This document shows positions 54,291 through 63,037 of a DNA stretch of 64,000 nt, piece by piece (within the stretch, counting starts at the first letter, position 1; every line of letters starts with the position of its first letter). A program made the translations under genes and the position numbers. The notes under the pieces were generated by a model. It ran no database searches. It worked only from the letters and a program-made list of their open reading frames with translations, and was not told the origin of the DNA. Location of the stretch: NCBI GenBank assembly GCA_023251755.1, contig JAHEYF010000007.1:1-64000 (forward strand), in the 5' to 3' direction. This DNA is from Bacteroidota bacterium. GTDB taxonomy: Bacteria; Bacteroidota; Bacteroidia; B-17B0; Aurantibacillaceae.

Positions 54291-56393
54291 ATGAAACAAA
54301 CAAATGGTGTTGCGTTAAAGTTAATTCTATTTTTTATTTTTGCCCTAACCAAAACAATAGCACAACAAGCGGTACTGGTCGATAAGAATTTTTCACACAC
54401 TCAACTGGGCAAACAACACCTTCAGTTTATTGAAGACAAGACAAAGTCGCTTAGTTTAAATGCCATCAGTCATAGTCAGTTTGCAGCACCCGAATCGGAT
54501 GTCCCTAATTTTGGGTTCAACAATTCCTCCTACTGGTTCAGGTTTTCGGTGTACAATGCCAGCGATCAAATACAAAACGAAGTCCTTGAAATAAAAAACC
54601 CCAACATCGATATCGTAGAACTGATCAGCATCACGCCTTCCGGCGATACCATTCACCAGCGCACCGGCGATTATTTCCATTTTCAGCAACGCTTTAACAA
54701 CAGCCGGTATTTTCAATTCCCTGTTTCCTTATTACCAAAAACCACCACTAATTTTTACCTCAATGTGCAAAACAGCGGGGAGCAGTTTCACGTCCCCATT
54801 AATTTTGGCGACCCAAAACACTTCCAATACGCCAGCGACAACGAACAACTTATTTTTGGTTTGTATTTCGGTATCATCATTTTTGCTTTATTGCTCAACG
54901 TCTTCTTTTACCTTGTCCTGCGCGATAAGCCCACCCTGCTCTACATCGCTTACCTCATTGGTTTGATGTTTCTTCAATTGTCCTTAACCGGTATTGGTTT
55001 TGAGTATTTATGGCCCGGTTCCGTGTTCCTGGCCAACCATGCCAATCCCATATTCGCTACCCTTTCTATTTTCTTTTTATTAAAATTTGCCCTCGTCTTT
55101 TTAAAAACAGAAGAGTACTTACCACGCATCCACAGGTACTATCATTTTCTATGGCTCTTTACCATTGTTCCGGCTGTTATGGCCTGGATCGATAACAATG
55201 CCTGTTACGTATTTTCTGTATTAACTATTAATGTAATTGCCTTAATACTCAACATACTTATTATCCCCACTTCCATTTACATCTGGCGTAAAAATTACAA
55301 GCCGGCCCGTTTTTTTGGACTCGCCTTTATCGTACTTATCATCAGTGTATTTTTATTTGTAATGAAAAACTTTGGGCTTGTACGCCCCAACCCGCTCACC
55401 GATTACGGTATACAACTTGGTTCGGCTTTTGAAGTGTTGTTGCTTACACTTGCCGTTATCGACCGCTTTAAAGAATTTAAAGACGAGGCCCTGCACCGCC
55501 TTGAAGAAGTAAACCTGTTGAAAACAGATGCCAATATAAAATTAGAAAGAAAAGTAGAAGAACGCACCTCTGAAATAAAAAAACAAAAAGTAGAGATAGA
55601 GGAAAAGAACCACGAGATATTGAGCAGTATACGTTACGCCAAACGTATACAGGAAGCCCTGTTGCCGCCCAAACAATTAATGGACGATTTATTTAAAGAC
55701 TACTTTGTGTATTACCAGCCCCGCGATATTGTAAGCGGTGATTTTTACTGGGCTGCATCTGTTACAACCACCAGTAAAGAAGACAGCAATACCCGTGTTG
55801 CCTTGTTAGCCGTGGCCGATTGCACCGGGCACGGTGTGCCGGGGGCTTTTATGAGTTTAATCGGAAACAGTTTTTTAAAACAATCCTCCGGCGAAAGCCA
55901 GGTCAACAACCCTGCACAGGCACTCGATTTTTTAAATAAAAATGTCATCGCTACCCTGAACCAAAACCTTTCCGAAAACAAAGTAAGGGACGGAATGGAC
56001 CTGGCTTTAATTGCCATTGATGCCAATAGTCTGGAATTGCAATACGCCGGGGCCAACAACCCTGTATACATTGTCCGGCAACAACAATTAGAGGTGATTA
56101 ACGCCGACAAACAAGCCATTGGTTCGGTTAGTGATGAAGTGAAAAAATACAGCAACAATAAATTCCAGCTGCAAAAAGGTGATTGTATTTATTTGTTTAC
56201 CGATGGTTATGCCGATCAGTTTGGTGGCGAAAAAGGAAAAAAATTAATGTACAAACAATTTAAAGAGATACTCATACGTATTGCTGTGTTGCCCATGAAA
56301 CAACAATGTGCAGAATTGGATACAGCCTTTAAAAACTGGAAAGGAAGCTATGAACAGGTGGATGATGTGTGTGTGTTTGGAATCAGGGTTTAG
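54291..56393 (+). CDS. 7TM-DISM receptor with PP2C-type (SpoIIE) phosphatase domain
   Basis: About 700 residues from ATG 54291; a GTG at 54246 would add 15 residues read entirely from a repeat and is unlikely. A signal peptide (KLILFFIFALTKTIAQ) is followed by a periplasmic 7TMR-DISMED2 domain (about 50-185), seven transmembrane helices (about 195-400), a coiled coil (about 415-465, VEERTSEIKKQKVEIEEKNH) and a SpoIIE-type PP2C phosphatase (YYQPRDIVSGDFYW, VADCTGHGVPGAFMS, LFTDGYADQFGG). Such proteins sense an outside ligand and dephosphorylate anti-sigma-factor antagonists or similar regulators. No partner-switch gene is adjacent. Confidence 0.9.
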   Translation: MKQTNGVALKLILFFIFALTKTIAQQAVLVDKNFSHTQLGKQHLQFIEDKTKSLSLNAISHSQFAAPESDVPNFGFNNSSYWFRFSVYNASDQIQNEVLEIKNPNIDIVELISITPSGDTIHQRTGDYFHFQQRFNNSRYFQFPVSLLPKTTTNFYLNVQNSGEQFHVPINFGDPKHFQYASDNEQLIFGLYFGIIIFALLLNVFFYLVLRDKPTLLYIAYLIGLMFLQLSLTGIGFEYLWPGSVFLANHANPIFATLSIFFLLKFALVFLKTEEYLPRIHRYYHFLWLFTIVPAVMAWIDNNACYVFSVLTINVIALILNILIIPTSIYIWRKNYKPARFFGLAFIVLIISVFLFVMKNFGLVRPNPLTDYGIQLGSAFEVLLLTLAVIDRFKEFKDEALHRLEEVNLLKTDANIKLERKVEERTSEIKKQKVEIEEKNHEILSSIRYAKRIQEALLPPKQLMDDLFKDYFVYYQPRDIVSGDFYWAASVTTTSKEDSNTRVALLAVADCTGHGVPGAFMSLIGNSFLKQSSGESQVNNPAQALDFLNKNVIATLNQNLSENKVRDGMDLALIAIDANSLELQYAGANNPVYIVRQQQLEVINADKQAIGSVSDEVKKYSNNKFQLQKGDCIYLFTDGYADQFGGEKGKKLMYKQFKEILIRIAVLPMKQQCAELDTAFKNWKGSYEQVDDVCVFGIRV

Positions 56394-56398
56394 TTTAA

Positions 56399-56420
56399 GT
56401 TAGAAGTGAAAAGTTAAAAG
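56399..56420 (+). repeat. Left member of an inverted repeat flanking the acyltransferase
   Basis: GTTAGAAGTGAAAAGTTAAA plus AG matches the complement of 57488-57509 at 21 of 22 positions. Between the two lies one gene. The following 100 bases hold CTTTGTG/CTTAGTG-type words up to 56556. Confidence 0.6.
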
Positions 56421-56566
56421 CCTGGGGCCAAAAGAACGATTCCGGTTAGGATTAGACCTTTGTTTGAAACAAACAAGTGTAGTTAAATTAAGAGCCAAAA
56501 AATAAGAGAAGAAAATAAAAAACTTAGTGCCCCTTTGTGCCCTGAGTGCCTTAGTGGTATAAATGT

Positions 56567-57415
56567 ATGATGGACAAAAAATTTATTGACGTTGAAAAAG
56601 TCTTAGCCGAAAAAGCACCCTCCTTAAAAAAGTGGATGCCCCGCTTAGTATTGAACTGGTTAAAAAGCAAATTGCATGAAGAGGACATCAACCAGATCAT
56701 GCATGAAATAAAAGATTATTACGGACTTGAATACAACAGCAAAGGCCTCGAAAAATTAGGCGCCAACATCGAGTCCGTTAACCCCCACCATGTGCCTAAA
56801 ACCAATGGTGTTATTGTGGTGGCCAATCATCCGTTGGGTGGTTTAGATGGTATGGCCTTAGTGAAAGCTGTTGGTGAAATAAGACCCGATGTTCATTTTG
56901 TAGTGAACGATGTATTGAAAAACCTGAAGAATTATGGTGATGTATTTGTGGGCGTAAATAAAGTCCGTTCCACTTCAGCCAGCTCGCTGCGCAATGTTGA
57001 ACAGGTACTCTCTACTGAAGATGCTGTATTGTTTTTTCCGGCCGGTTTGGTTTCCCGTAAAAAAAAGGGGGTTATAAAAGACCTGCAATGGAAAAAAAGT
57101 TTTGTTACACAGGGCATCGATCACAAACGCCTGATTGTTCCGGCATTTATTGAAGGCGAAAATTCAGGTTTCTTTTACCGCTTTGCCAATATCCGTAAAG
57201 GCCTGGGAATAAAAGCAAATATTGAAATGCTTTTTTTGCCCGATGAAATGTTCAGACAAAGGGGGAACACTGTGAAAATACATTTTGGAAAAGCCTTTGA
57301 TTCGGCCATCCTGCACAGTGGTAAAAACCATTGGGAATGGGCCGAGTTCATTAAACAATACATTTATTCCCCTGAATTTAAAAAAGGGGTTTCCTTTGAG
57401 GAGTATATCAAATAA
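56567..57415 (+). CDS. Lysophospholipid-type acyltransferase (PlsC fold)
   Basis: 282 residues, two possible ATGs at 56567 and 56570. The acyltransferase box is NHPLGGLDG, with VVNDVLKN and FPAGLVSRKKKG behind it, matching the LPLAT/hemolysin-related family. These enzymes add acyl chains to lysophospholipids or aminolipids (ornithine and glycine lipids in Bacteroidota). Whether this copy acts on phosphatidic acid or an aminolipid cannot be told. Probably membrane-associated although no clear helix is seen. It is flanked by inverted copies of a heptamer repeat. Confidence 0.82.
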   Translation: MMDKKFIDVEKVLAEKAPSLKKWMPRLVLNWLKSKLHEEDINQIMHEIKDYYGLEYNSKGLEKLGANIESVNPHHVPKTNGVIVVANHPLGGLDGMALVKAVGEIRPDVHFVVNDVLKNLKNYGDVFVGVNKVRSTSASSLRNVEQVLSTEDAVLFFPAGLVSRKKKGVIKDLQWKKSFVTQGIDHKRLIVPAFIEGENSGFFYRFANIRKGLGIKANIEMLFLPDEMFRQRGNTVKIHFGKAFDSAILHSGKNHWEWAEFIKQYIYSPEFKKGVSFEEYIK

Positions 57416-57487
57416 AAATAATACCTCAATTTTTATTTATGTCAGATACGCAGAAGGGAACTAATCAAAACCGGGGTAACTCTTTTG

Positions 57488-57509
57488 CTTTTAACTTTTG
57501 ACTTCTAAC
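57488..57509 (-). repeat. Right member of the inverted repeat flanking the acyltransferase
   Basis: CTTTTAACTTTTGACTTCTA plus AC in 7-base steps, complement of 56399-56420 with one mismatch, 11 bases before the murQ ATG. Confidence 0.6.
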
Positions 57510-57520
57510 TTTTAAATTAC

Positions 57521-58348
57521 ATGAAACATCCAACAGAAAAAACCACCGAAGCCGATTCCTTTTACGATAACCTGGAACAAATGAGTGTTTCCGAATTGCT
57601 CCGTAACATGAACCGGGAAGATAAAACGGTGCCCCTGGCGGTTGAAAAAGCCATTCCTCAAATTGAAGCCCTGGTTGAAGCGATTGCAACTAAATTAAAC
57701 AGTGGTGGAAGGTTGTTTTACATTGGCGCCGGAACAAGCGGAAGACTGGGTATTGTGGATGCTTCGGAATGCCCCCCTACTTATGGTATTGAGCAGGGTA
57801 TTGTAATTGGCCTTATAGCCGGCGGCGACAAAGCTATACGCAAAGCCGTTGAGTTTGCCGAAGACGATGAATTGCAGGCCTGGAAAGATTTAAAAAAATA
57901 CAGGATAAACAGCAAGGATGTAGTTATCGGAATTGCCGCATCGGGCAGTACCCCTTATGTTATTGGTGGTTTAAAAAAATGCAACGAAAATAATATTGTT
58001 ACCGGGGGTATTAGCTGCAATGCCGGAAGCCTGCTGGCCCAAACAGCCCGCTACCCTGTTGAAGTTGTTGTGGGGCCTGAGTTTGTAACCGGCTCTACCC
58101 GTATGAAATCAGGCACCGCTCAAAAGCTGGTGCTCAATATGATTTCCACTTCGGTTATGATTAAATTAGGAAGGGTAAAGGGAAATAAAATGGTGGATAT
58201 GCAACTCAGCAACAACAAGCTGGTTGACCGTGGCACCAATATGATTGCCCGCAACCTGAACATCGATTACGAACTTGCCAAAGACCTGTTGTTAAAAAAT
58301 GGATCGGTGCGGAAAGCGATTGAGAAGTATAAAACGGGTTTGAAGTAA
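57521..58348 (+). CDS. murQ: N-acetylmuramic acid 6-phosphate etherase
   Basis: 275 residues, family length. SIS domain with GRLFYIGAGTSGRLGIVDASECPPT; Glu83 matches the catalytic Glu of the E. coli enzyme. GPEFVTGSTRMKSGTAQK is also diagnostic. MurQ splits the lactyl ether of MurNAc-6-phosphate to GlcNAc-6-phosphate and D-lactate in peptidoglycan recycling. Cytoplasmic. With the GH25 lysozyme and dapF it is one of three peptidoglycan-related genes in the window, though not linked in one operon. Confidence 0.96.
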   Translation: MKHPTEKTTEADSFYDNLEQMSVSELLRNMNREDKTVPLAVEKAIPQIEALVEAIATKLNSGGRLFYIGAGTSGRLGIVDASECPPTYGIEQGIVIGLIAGGDKAIRKAVEFAEDDELQAWKDLKKYRINSKDVVIGIAASGSTPYVIGGLKKCNENNIVTGGISCNAGSLLAQTARYPVEVVVGPEFVTGSTRMKSGTAQKLVLNMISTSVMIKLGRVKGNKMVDMQLSNNKLVDRGTNMIARNLNIDYELAKDLLLKNGSVRKAIEKYKTGLK

Positions 58349-58357
58349 ATATAAAAC

Positions 58358-58768
58358 CTAAGAAGTTTTAGTGGGCCATTGTTTTACCCAGCTTAAAAAC
58401 TTTTTCAATAATTTGGAGGGATTGGCTTTTTTTAATTTTTGAGCCGAAAAAAAAGAACCCGCTAATACCGGACGGTCTTTATTTTCTTCACGTGGGGCCT
58501 GAGAAGCGCTATTGTTCACTTCATTCACCGACGCATGAATATCCGAATCCTGAGCCCTGCCCCCTGAAAACTCCTGTCCGGCATCGCTTGTAAAATCACC
58601 CTGTTTGTTTTTCCAGACCGCTGAACCTAAAATAATATCCAATGCTTCGGGCAAAGGCAATGCATATTTATCCCTTACATACTTCGCACTAAGCAACAAC
58701 GATTTCCCTTCTCCCTTCAGTTGAAGCAGGGTTGCATCAAGGTTTTCGATCTTTACGTGGTTGTTCAT
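58358..58768 (-). CDS. Small cytoplasmic protein of unknown function
   Basis: 136 residues from ATG 58768 (MNNHVKIENLDATLLQ). An upstream start at 58843 adds a hydrophobic, poorly coded stretch. The first 55 residues look like a small helical domain (KSLLLSAKYVRDKYALPLPEALDIILGSAVW), faintly like the C-terminal fold of ribosomal L7/L12. The rest is a Ser/Asn/Asp-rich linker and a basic tail. It is convergent with murQ, 9 bases apart. I do not recognise it. Confidence 0.6.
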   Translation of the reverse strand: MNNHVKIENLDATLLQLKGEGKSLLLSAKYVRDKYALPLPEALDIILGSAVWKNKQGDFTSDAGQEFSGGRAQDSDIHASVNEVNNSASQAPREENKDRPVLAGSFFSAQKLKKANPSKLLKKFLSWVKQWPTKTS

Positions 58769-58940
58769 TGCAGGTGAATTTGGGTCTTGTTTACTTGCAA
58801 ATAAAGTATATATACAAATATATTGAATTAATAACAACAGCAAAAAGTACTCTTACTACATTTATTAACTTTTGATGTTTATTTATTGGGGGCAATAAAC
58901 GAAGGTATACGGGCCGGTAATTTCAATACCAACCGCTTTA

Positions 58941-58970
58941 ATAAAAAAGCCACCCCTAAAGGATGGCTTT
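58941..58970 (-). terminator. Rho-independent terminator of the YbjN-like gene
   Basis: On the minus strand AAAGCCATCC, loop TTTAG, GGGTGGCTTT (with G-T pairs), then TTTATT. It lies about 35 bases after the gene stop. Confidence 0.7.
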
Positions 58971-59004
58971 GAATATTGAATCTTGAACTTTGAACCTGGT
59001 ATTA

Positions 59005-59439
59005 TTAACCTCTTCCTCCGGTTATAACACCATATTTAGCTTTTAATTTATCATCGTAATCATCGGCGTAAAAACCAACACGGTTCATTGTAGCTGATAC
59101 TTCGCTGTCTTCCAGCCCTTCTACTTCCCTTATTATTTTTATATAGGCCCAGTTTTCGTTAATGGTAAAGGCCACACCATATAACGTATGATTGATTTCA
59201 AGCAATTCCTGGCAAAATTTATCCACATTGGTGGCAGGTAATTCAATTACCGGGGCCATGCACTGAAAATACCCCAAAGGGCCCTGTTCTGTATCTATAT
59301 TCCATACATCAACCCATACGGATGCAGATCCACGGGTAAGGTTCCATTGCCCTTCCTGTTCTCCCCGGCAGGAAACAGGGTCAATTCCAAAAGCGGAAAT
59401 ACATTTTTCCACCATTTGATAATAAGGTTGTAAGTTCAT
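59005..59439 (-). CDS. YbjN-domain protein
   Basis: 144 residues from ATG 59439. The pattern QGPLGYFQCMAPVIELP, then FCQELLEINHTLYGVAFTIN and a final helix, matches the YbjN/type III chaperone-like fold. E. coli YbjN modulates motility and stress; in Bacteroidota the function is unknown. Monocistronic, with a terminator at 58941-58970. Confidence 0.72.
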   Translation of the reverse strand: MNLQPYYQMVEKCISAFGIDPVSCRGEQEGQWNLTRGSASVWVDVWNIDTEQGPLGYFQCMAPVIELPATNVDKFCQELLEINHTLYGVAFTINENWAYIKIIREVEGLEDSEVSATMNRVGFYADDYDDKLKAKYGVITGGRG

Positions 59440-59551
59440 AAGCAATTTTTTTCTTTAAAGTTATAAAACTTATAGATAAACGCAATAAAAATCCCTATTA
59501 AATTATTGTTATTCGTCAAATTAAGACCCTGCATTTAATACAAACATATTT

Positions 59552-60133
59552 TTAGCCGTGCATGGTTTCCTTTTTTCCATACTTACCAATAACACCGGCT
59601 TCAAAGTCTAACCATTCTTTCCAGCGTTTGTCAATGTCATGTCCTGCTCCGTATTTCCGGGCAAAGCCGATAAAAGTAGTGTAATGGCCGGCTTCGCTGA
59701 TCATTAATTCTTTGTAAAAATTTCTTAAATCTTCGTCGGCAATTTCTTCGCTCAACAGTTTAAATCGTTCGCAACTGCGGGCTTCAATCAGCGCTGCAAA
59801 CAACAGGCGGTCTACCAATACATAGTTTCGTGTATAACCTTTGCGCATAAAGCCATACAAATCGTTTACATATTCATCTTTTCTTTCTCTTCCCAGTTTA
59901 TAACCGCGCTCTTTTATTTTCTGATGAACCATTTCAAAATGGGTGAGTTCTTCTTTGGCAATACTCAGTAAAGTATCTACCATATCTGTATGTTCGGGAT
60001 AACTCACCAATAATGAAATAGCATTGCTTGCTGCTTTCTGCTCGCAATAAGCGTGATCGGTGAGTATTTCTTCTATGTTTTTTTCTACTATGTTTACCCA
60101 GCGCGGGTCAGTAGGGAGTTTTAGTCCAAGCAT
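59552..60133 (-). CDS. miaE: tRNA-(ms2io6A)-hydroxylase
   Basis: 193 residues. Ferritin-like di-iron helical bundle with ligands in DHAYCEQKAAS, AKEELTHFEMVHQKI, LIEARSCERF and MISEAGHYTTF. MiaE hydroxylates 2-methylthio-N6-isopentenyl-adenosine at position 37 of tRNAs. Cytoplasmic. MiaA and MiaB are not in the window. The start lies directly next to a TTAGATG heptamer array. Confidence 0.94.
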   Translation of the reverse strand: MLGLKLPTDPRWVNIVEKNIEEILTDHAYCEQKAASNAISLLVSYPEHTDMVDTLLSIAKEELTHFEMVHQKIKERGYKLGRERKDEYVNDLYGFMRKGYTRNYVLVDRLLFAALIEARSCERFKLLSEEIADEDLRNFYKELMISEAGHYTTFIGFARKYGAGHDIDKRWKEWLDFEAGVIGKYGKKETMHG

Positions 60134-60346
60134 TATTAGATGTTAGATGTTAGATGTTAGATGTTAGATGTTAGATTTTAGTATTGAGATGGGGCCCTGG
60201 TAACAAGTAGTTGGTAGTAAGTATTTTTTAGAATTTAGATTTTCTTTATCCATCCTCAAATTTTCAATACGATCAATTATCAGTTTTTCATTTACCTGTC
60301 TCCCCATCAGCTAATCAGCTAATCAGCTAATCATCACATCGGCTAA
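60134..60346 (-). repeat. Composite repeat gap between valS and miaE
   Basis: On the minus strand from the valS stop: octamers GATTAGCTGATTAGCTGATT and the core GGGGAGACAGGTAAATGAAA, then a less repetitive stretch, ACTTACTACCAACTACTTGT, and five ATCTAAC heptamers ending at the miaE ATG. The TTAGATG array on the plus strand (60124-60178) is in exact 7-base steps. Confidence 0.7.
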
Positions 60347-62986
60347 TTAAAGCGCTTTCAACTGATCTTCCAATGCTTTAATCTTACTTTCAGCGTCCAT
60401 TTGTTTTTTGCGTTCGGTGTCTAATATTTCGGGTTTTGCATTGTTTACAAATCGTTCATTCGCCAATTTAGCCTGTACCGATTTTAAGAAACCTTTGTTG
60501 TATTCAATTTCTTTGCTGATGCGTTCCTTTTCAGCAACAGCATCAATGTTCAGATTTAAAGGGACAAAATATTCGGATGATTTAATTACAAAACTAAAAG
60601 CATTTTCTATTCTTTCGTTCGAATACTTTAATGAAGATAGATTGGCCAACTTAACCACTGCCGCATCGTAAAAACCACCTTGAGAGTCCGATTTTTCCAC
60701 CAGTTCCAATTTCTCTTTTGGTGATATTTGCTTCTGTTGGCGCACATTTCGTATAGAAGTGATCACTTCTTTACAATCTTCAAACTGCTGCAACAAAACC
60801 TGGTTGTTCAAACCCGATTTGGGCCATTCGCTAACAATTATACATTCCATTTCGGCTCTTTCTTTTAACAGATGCCATAGTTCTTCCGAAATAAAAGGCA
60901 TCCAGGGGTGCATAATTTTCAGTAGGCTTTCAAGGTAAGCAATAGTTGCTTCGTAGGTTGTTTTATCAATAGGCTGCGCCTTGCCCTCAATAAATTCAGG
61001 TTTGATCATTTCAAGGTACCAGGCACAGAAATCGTCCCACACCAATTTATAAGTGGCCATCAGGGCATCGCTCATACGGTATTTGCTGTAATGGTCGTTA
61101 ATAACTTCCAGCTGCTCGCTTAATTTATTTTCGAACCAGGTGATAGCGCTTTGTGCAGCCTGGCTCTGAGCCACATCCCCTACTTCAAAACCTTTTATCA
61201 AACGGAAAGCATTCCACACTTTATTGGCAAAGTTTCTTCCCTGCTCGCAATAACTTTCGTCAAACAATAAATCGTTTCCTGCGGGTGAGCTTAAGAGCAT
61301 ACCTACCCTTACCCCATCGGCACCATATTTAGCAATTAAATCCAATGGGTCGGGCGAATTACCCAAAGACTTGCTCATTTTCCTGCCCTGCTTATCGCGA
61401 ACAATTCCCGTTAAGTAAACGTTCGTAAAAGGCTTTTCATCCATCCATTCGTAACCGGCAATGGCCATGCGCGCCACCCAGAAGAAAAGAATTTCAGGGG
61501 CTGTTACAAGGTCATCGGTTGGGTAATAATACTGCAAATCATTGTTCGCGTATTTCACTCCTTTGCTTATCACAAACGGATCAAAAACAGTTATCGGCCA
61601 CAACCAGGAGGAGAACCAGGTGTCTAAAACATCTTCATCCTGCCTTACTTCAGTAGTTGAGAGTTGAGGGTTGAGAGTTGAGAGTTTTGAGAAAGCTTCT
61701 TCCTGTGTCCGGCAAACAACGGTGTTTCCCTTGTTGTCGTACCAGGCCGGAATGCGTTGTCCCCACCACAACTGGCGGCTGATGCACCAATCGTGTACAT
61801 TTTCCATCCAGTGTTTATAGGTGTTCAAAAATTTATCGGGAATCAATTTAATGTTTCCGTTCAATACATTGTCTAATGCAGGTTTCGAAATCTTGTCCAT
61901 TTTCAAAAACCACTGCATACTTAAGCGGGGCTCAATCACAGCGTCTGTTCGTTCGCTATAACCCACCTTGTTTTTTATGTCTTCTACTTTAACAATATGC
62001 CCGGCTTCTTCTAAATCCTTTACTATTTTTTTACGCACGGCAAAACGGTCTTCTCCAATGTAAAACTGAGCAGCCTCACTTAATTTTCCTTCCTGGGTAA
62101 GGGTGTCAATTACTTCCAGCTTGTGTTTAATCCCAAGGTTGTAGTCATTGATATCGTGGGCCGGGGTTACTTTTAAAGCACCGGTACCAAAGGCGGCATC
62201 CACATAATCGTCAAAAATAATTGGAACAGCTCTGTTAACAACAGGCACTATGGCTTTTTTACCTTTTAAGTGTTGGTATCGTTCATCATTGGGGTTCACA
62301 CAAACAGCGGTATCACCCAATATGGTTTCGGGGCGGGTGGTGGCTATGGTGATCCACTCATCATTGCTTCCTTCAATTTTATAACGAACGTAAACCAATT
62401 TGGAGTTTACTTCTTTGTGAATTACTTCTTCATCACTTACAGCGGTAAGCCCTTGCGGATCCCAGTTCACCATCCGCACACCGCGGTATATATGTCCTTT
62501 GTTGTATAAATCAATAAAAACATCAATCACCGCCTGGCTCAGGTCCTCTTCCATGGTAAAGCGAGTACGGTCCCAATCGCAGGAGGCACCTAATTTTTTT
62601 AATTGCTCCAGGATAATTCCACCGTATTTTTCTTTCCAGTCCCAGGCGTGTTTTAAAAATTCCTCGCGGGTCAAATCAGATTTTTTAATCCCCTGATCGG
62701 CTAATAGTTTTACCACTTTGGCTTCGGTAGCTATACTTGCATGGTCGGTTCCCGGAACCCAACAGGCGTTTTTGCCCAGCATTCTTGCCCTGCGAATGAG
62801 TACATCCTGTATGGTATTGTTTAACATGTGCCCCATGTGCAACACACCTGTTACATTGGGAGGAGGGATCACAATGGTATAAGGTTCCCTTTCATCAGGA
62901 ACGGATTTAAAGAATTTTTTATCCAACCAATACTGGTACCACTTGTCTTCTGCTGCTTTCGGGCTGTATGTTTTCGGGATTTCCAT
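60347..62986 (-). CDS. valS: Valyl-tRNA synthetase
   Basis: 879 residues. HIGH motif PPPNVTGVLHMGH (His50-His53), KMSKS at 535-539, the editing domain (TTRPETILGDTAV) between them, DTWFSSWLWP before KMSKS, and a C-terminal coiled-coil arm. The enzyme charges tRNA-Val in the cytoplasm. Residues about 433-445 (KLSTLNPQLSTT) are encoded by a GTTGAGA heptamer array; the length of this loop looks normal, so native codons may have been replaced rather than added. It has a clear promoter at 63004-63033. Confidence 0.97.
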   Translation of the reverse strand: MEIPKTYSPKAAEDKWYQYWLDKKFFKSVPDEREPYTIVIPPPNVTGVLHMGHMLNNTIQDVLIRRARMLGKNACWVPGTDHASIATEAKVVKLLADQGIKKSDLTREEFLKHAWDWKEKYGGIILEQLKKLGASCDWDRTRFTMEEDLSQAVIDVFIDLYNKGHIYRGVRMVNWDPQGLTAVSDEEVIHKEVNSKLVYVRYKIEGSNDEWITIATTRPETILGDTAVCVNPNDERYQHLKGKKAIVPVVNRAVPIIFDDYVDAAFGTGALKVTPAHDINDYNLGIKHKLEVIDTLTQEGKLSEAAQFYIGEDRFAVRKKIVKDLEEAGHIVKVEDIKNKVGYSERTDAVIEPRLSMQWFLKMDKISKPALDNVLNGNIKLIPDKFLNTYKHWMENVHDWCISRQLWWGQRIPAWYDNKGNTVVCRTQEEAFSKLSTLNPQLSTTEVRQDEDVLDTWFSSWLWPITVFDPFVISKGVKYANNDLQYYYPTDDLVTAPEILFFWVARMAIAGYEWMDEKPFTNVYLTGIVRDKQGRKMSKSLGNSPDPLDLIAKYGADGVRVGMLLSSPAGNDLLFDESYCEQGRNFANKVWNAFRLIKGFEVGDVAQSQAAQSAITWFENKLSEQLEVINDHYSKYRMSDALMATYKLVWDDFCAWYLEMIKPEFIEGKAQPIDKTTYEATIAYLESLLKIMHPWMPFISEELWHLLKERAEMECIIVSEWPKSGLNNQVLLQQFEDCKEVITSIRNVRQQKQISPKEKLELVEKSDSQGGFYDAAVVKLANLSSLKYSNERIENAFSFVIKSSEYFVPLNLNIDAVAEKERISKEIEYNKGFLKSVQAKLANERFVNNAKPEILDTERKKQMDAESKIKALEDQLKAL
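61652..61688 (-). repeat. GTTGAGA heptamer array inside valS
   Basis: On the plus strand AGTTGAG, AGTTGAG, GGTTGAG, AGTTGAG, AGTTTTG in 7-base register. It encodes about 12 residues in the loop before DEDVLDTWFSSW. The same CAACTCTCAA words occur in the gap at 30973-30985. Confidence 0.7.
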
Positions 62987-63003
62987 AATAAAAATTAAGG
63001 GTG

Positions 63004-63033
63004 CAAAGTTAAAGTATTCAAGCTAAGTTCAAA
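63004..63033 (-). promoter_or_regulatory. valS promoter
   Basis: On the minus strand TTTG (63030-63033), 18 bases, TAACTTTG (63004-63011). Start site near 62997, leader about 11 bases. Confidence 0.68.
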
Positions 63034-63037
63034 AGTT

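Noticed and set aside
60124-60178. Possible CRISPR or direct-repeat origin
   Set aside because: A simple TTAGATG heptamer tandem without spacers or DnaA boxes.
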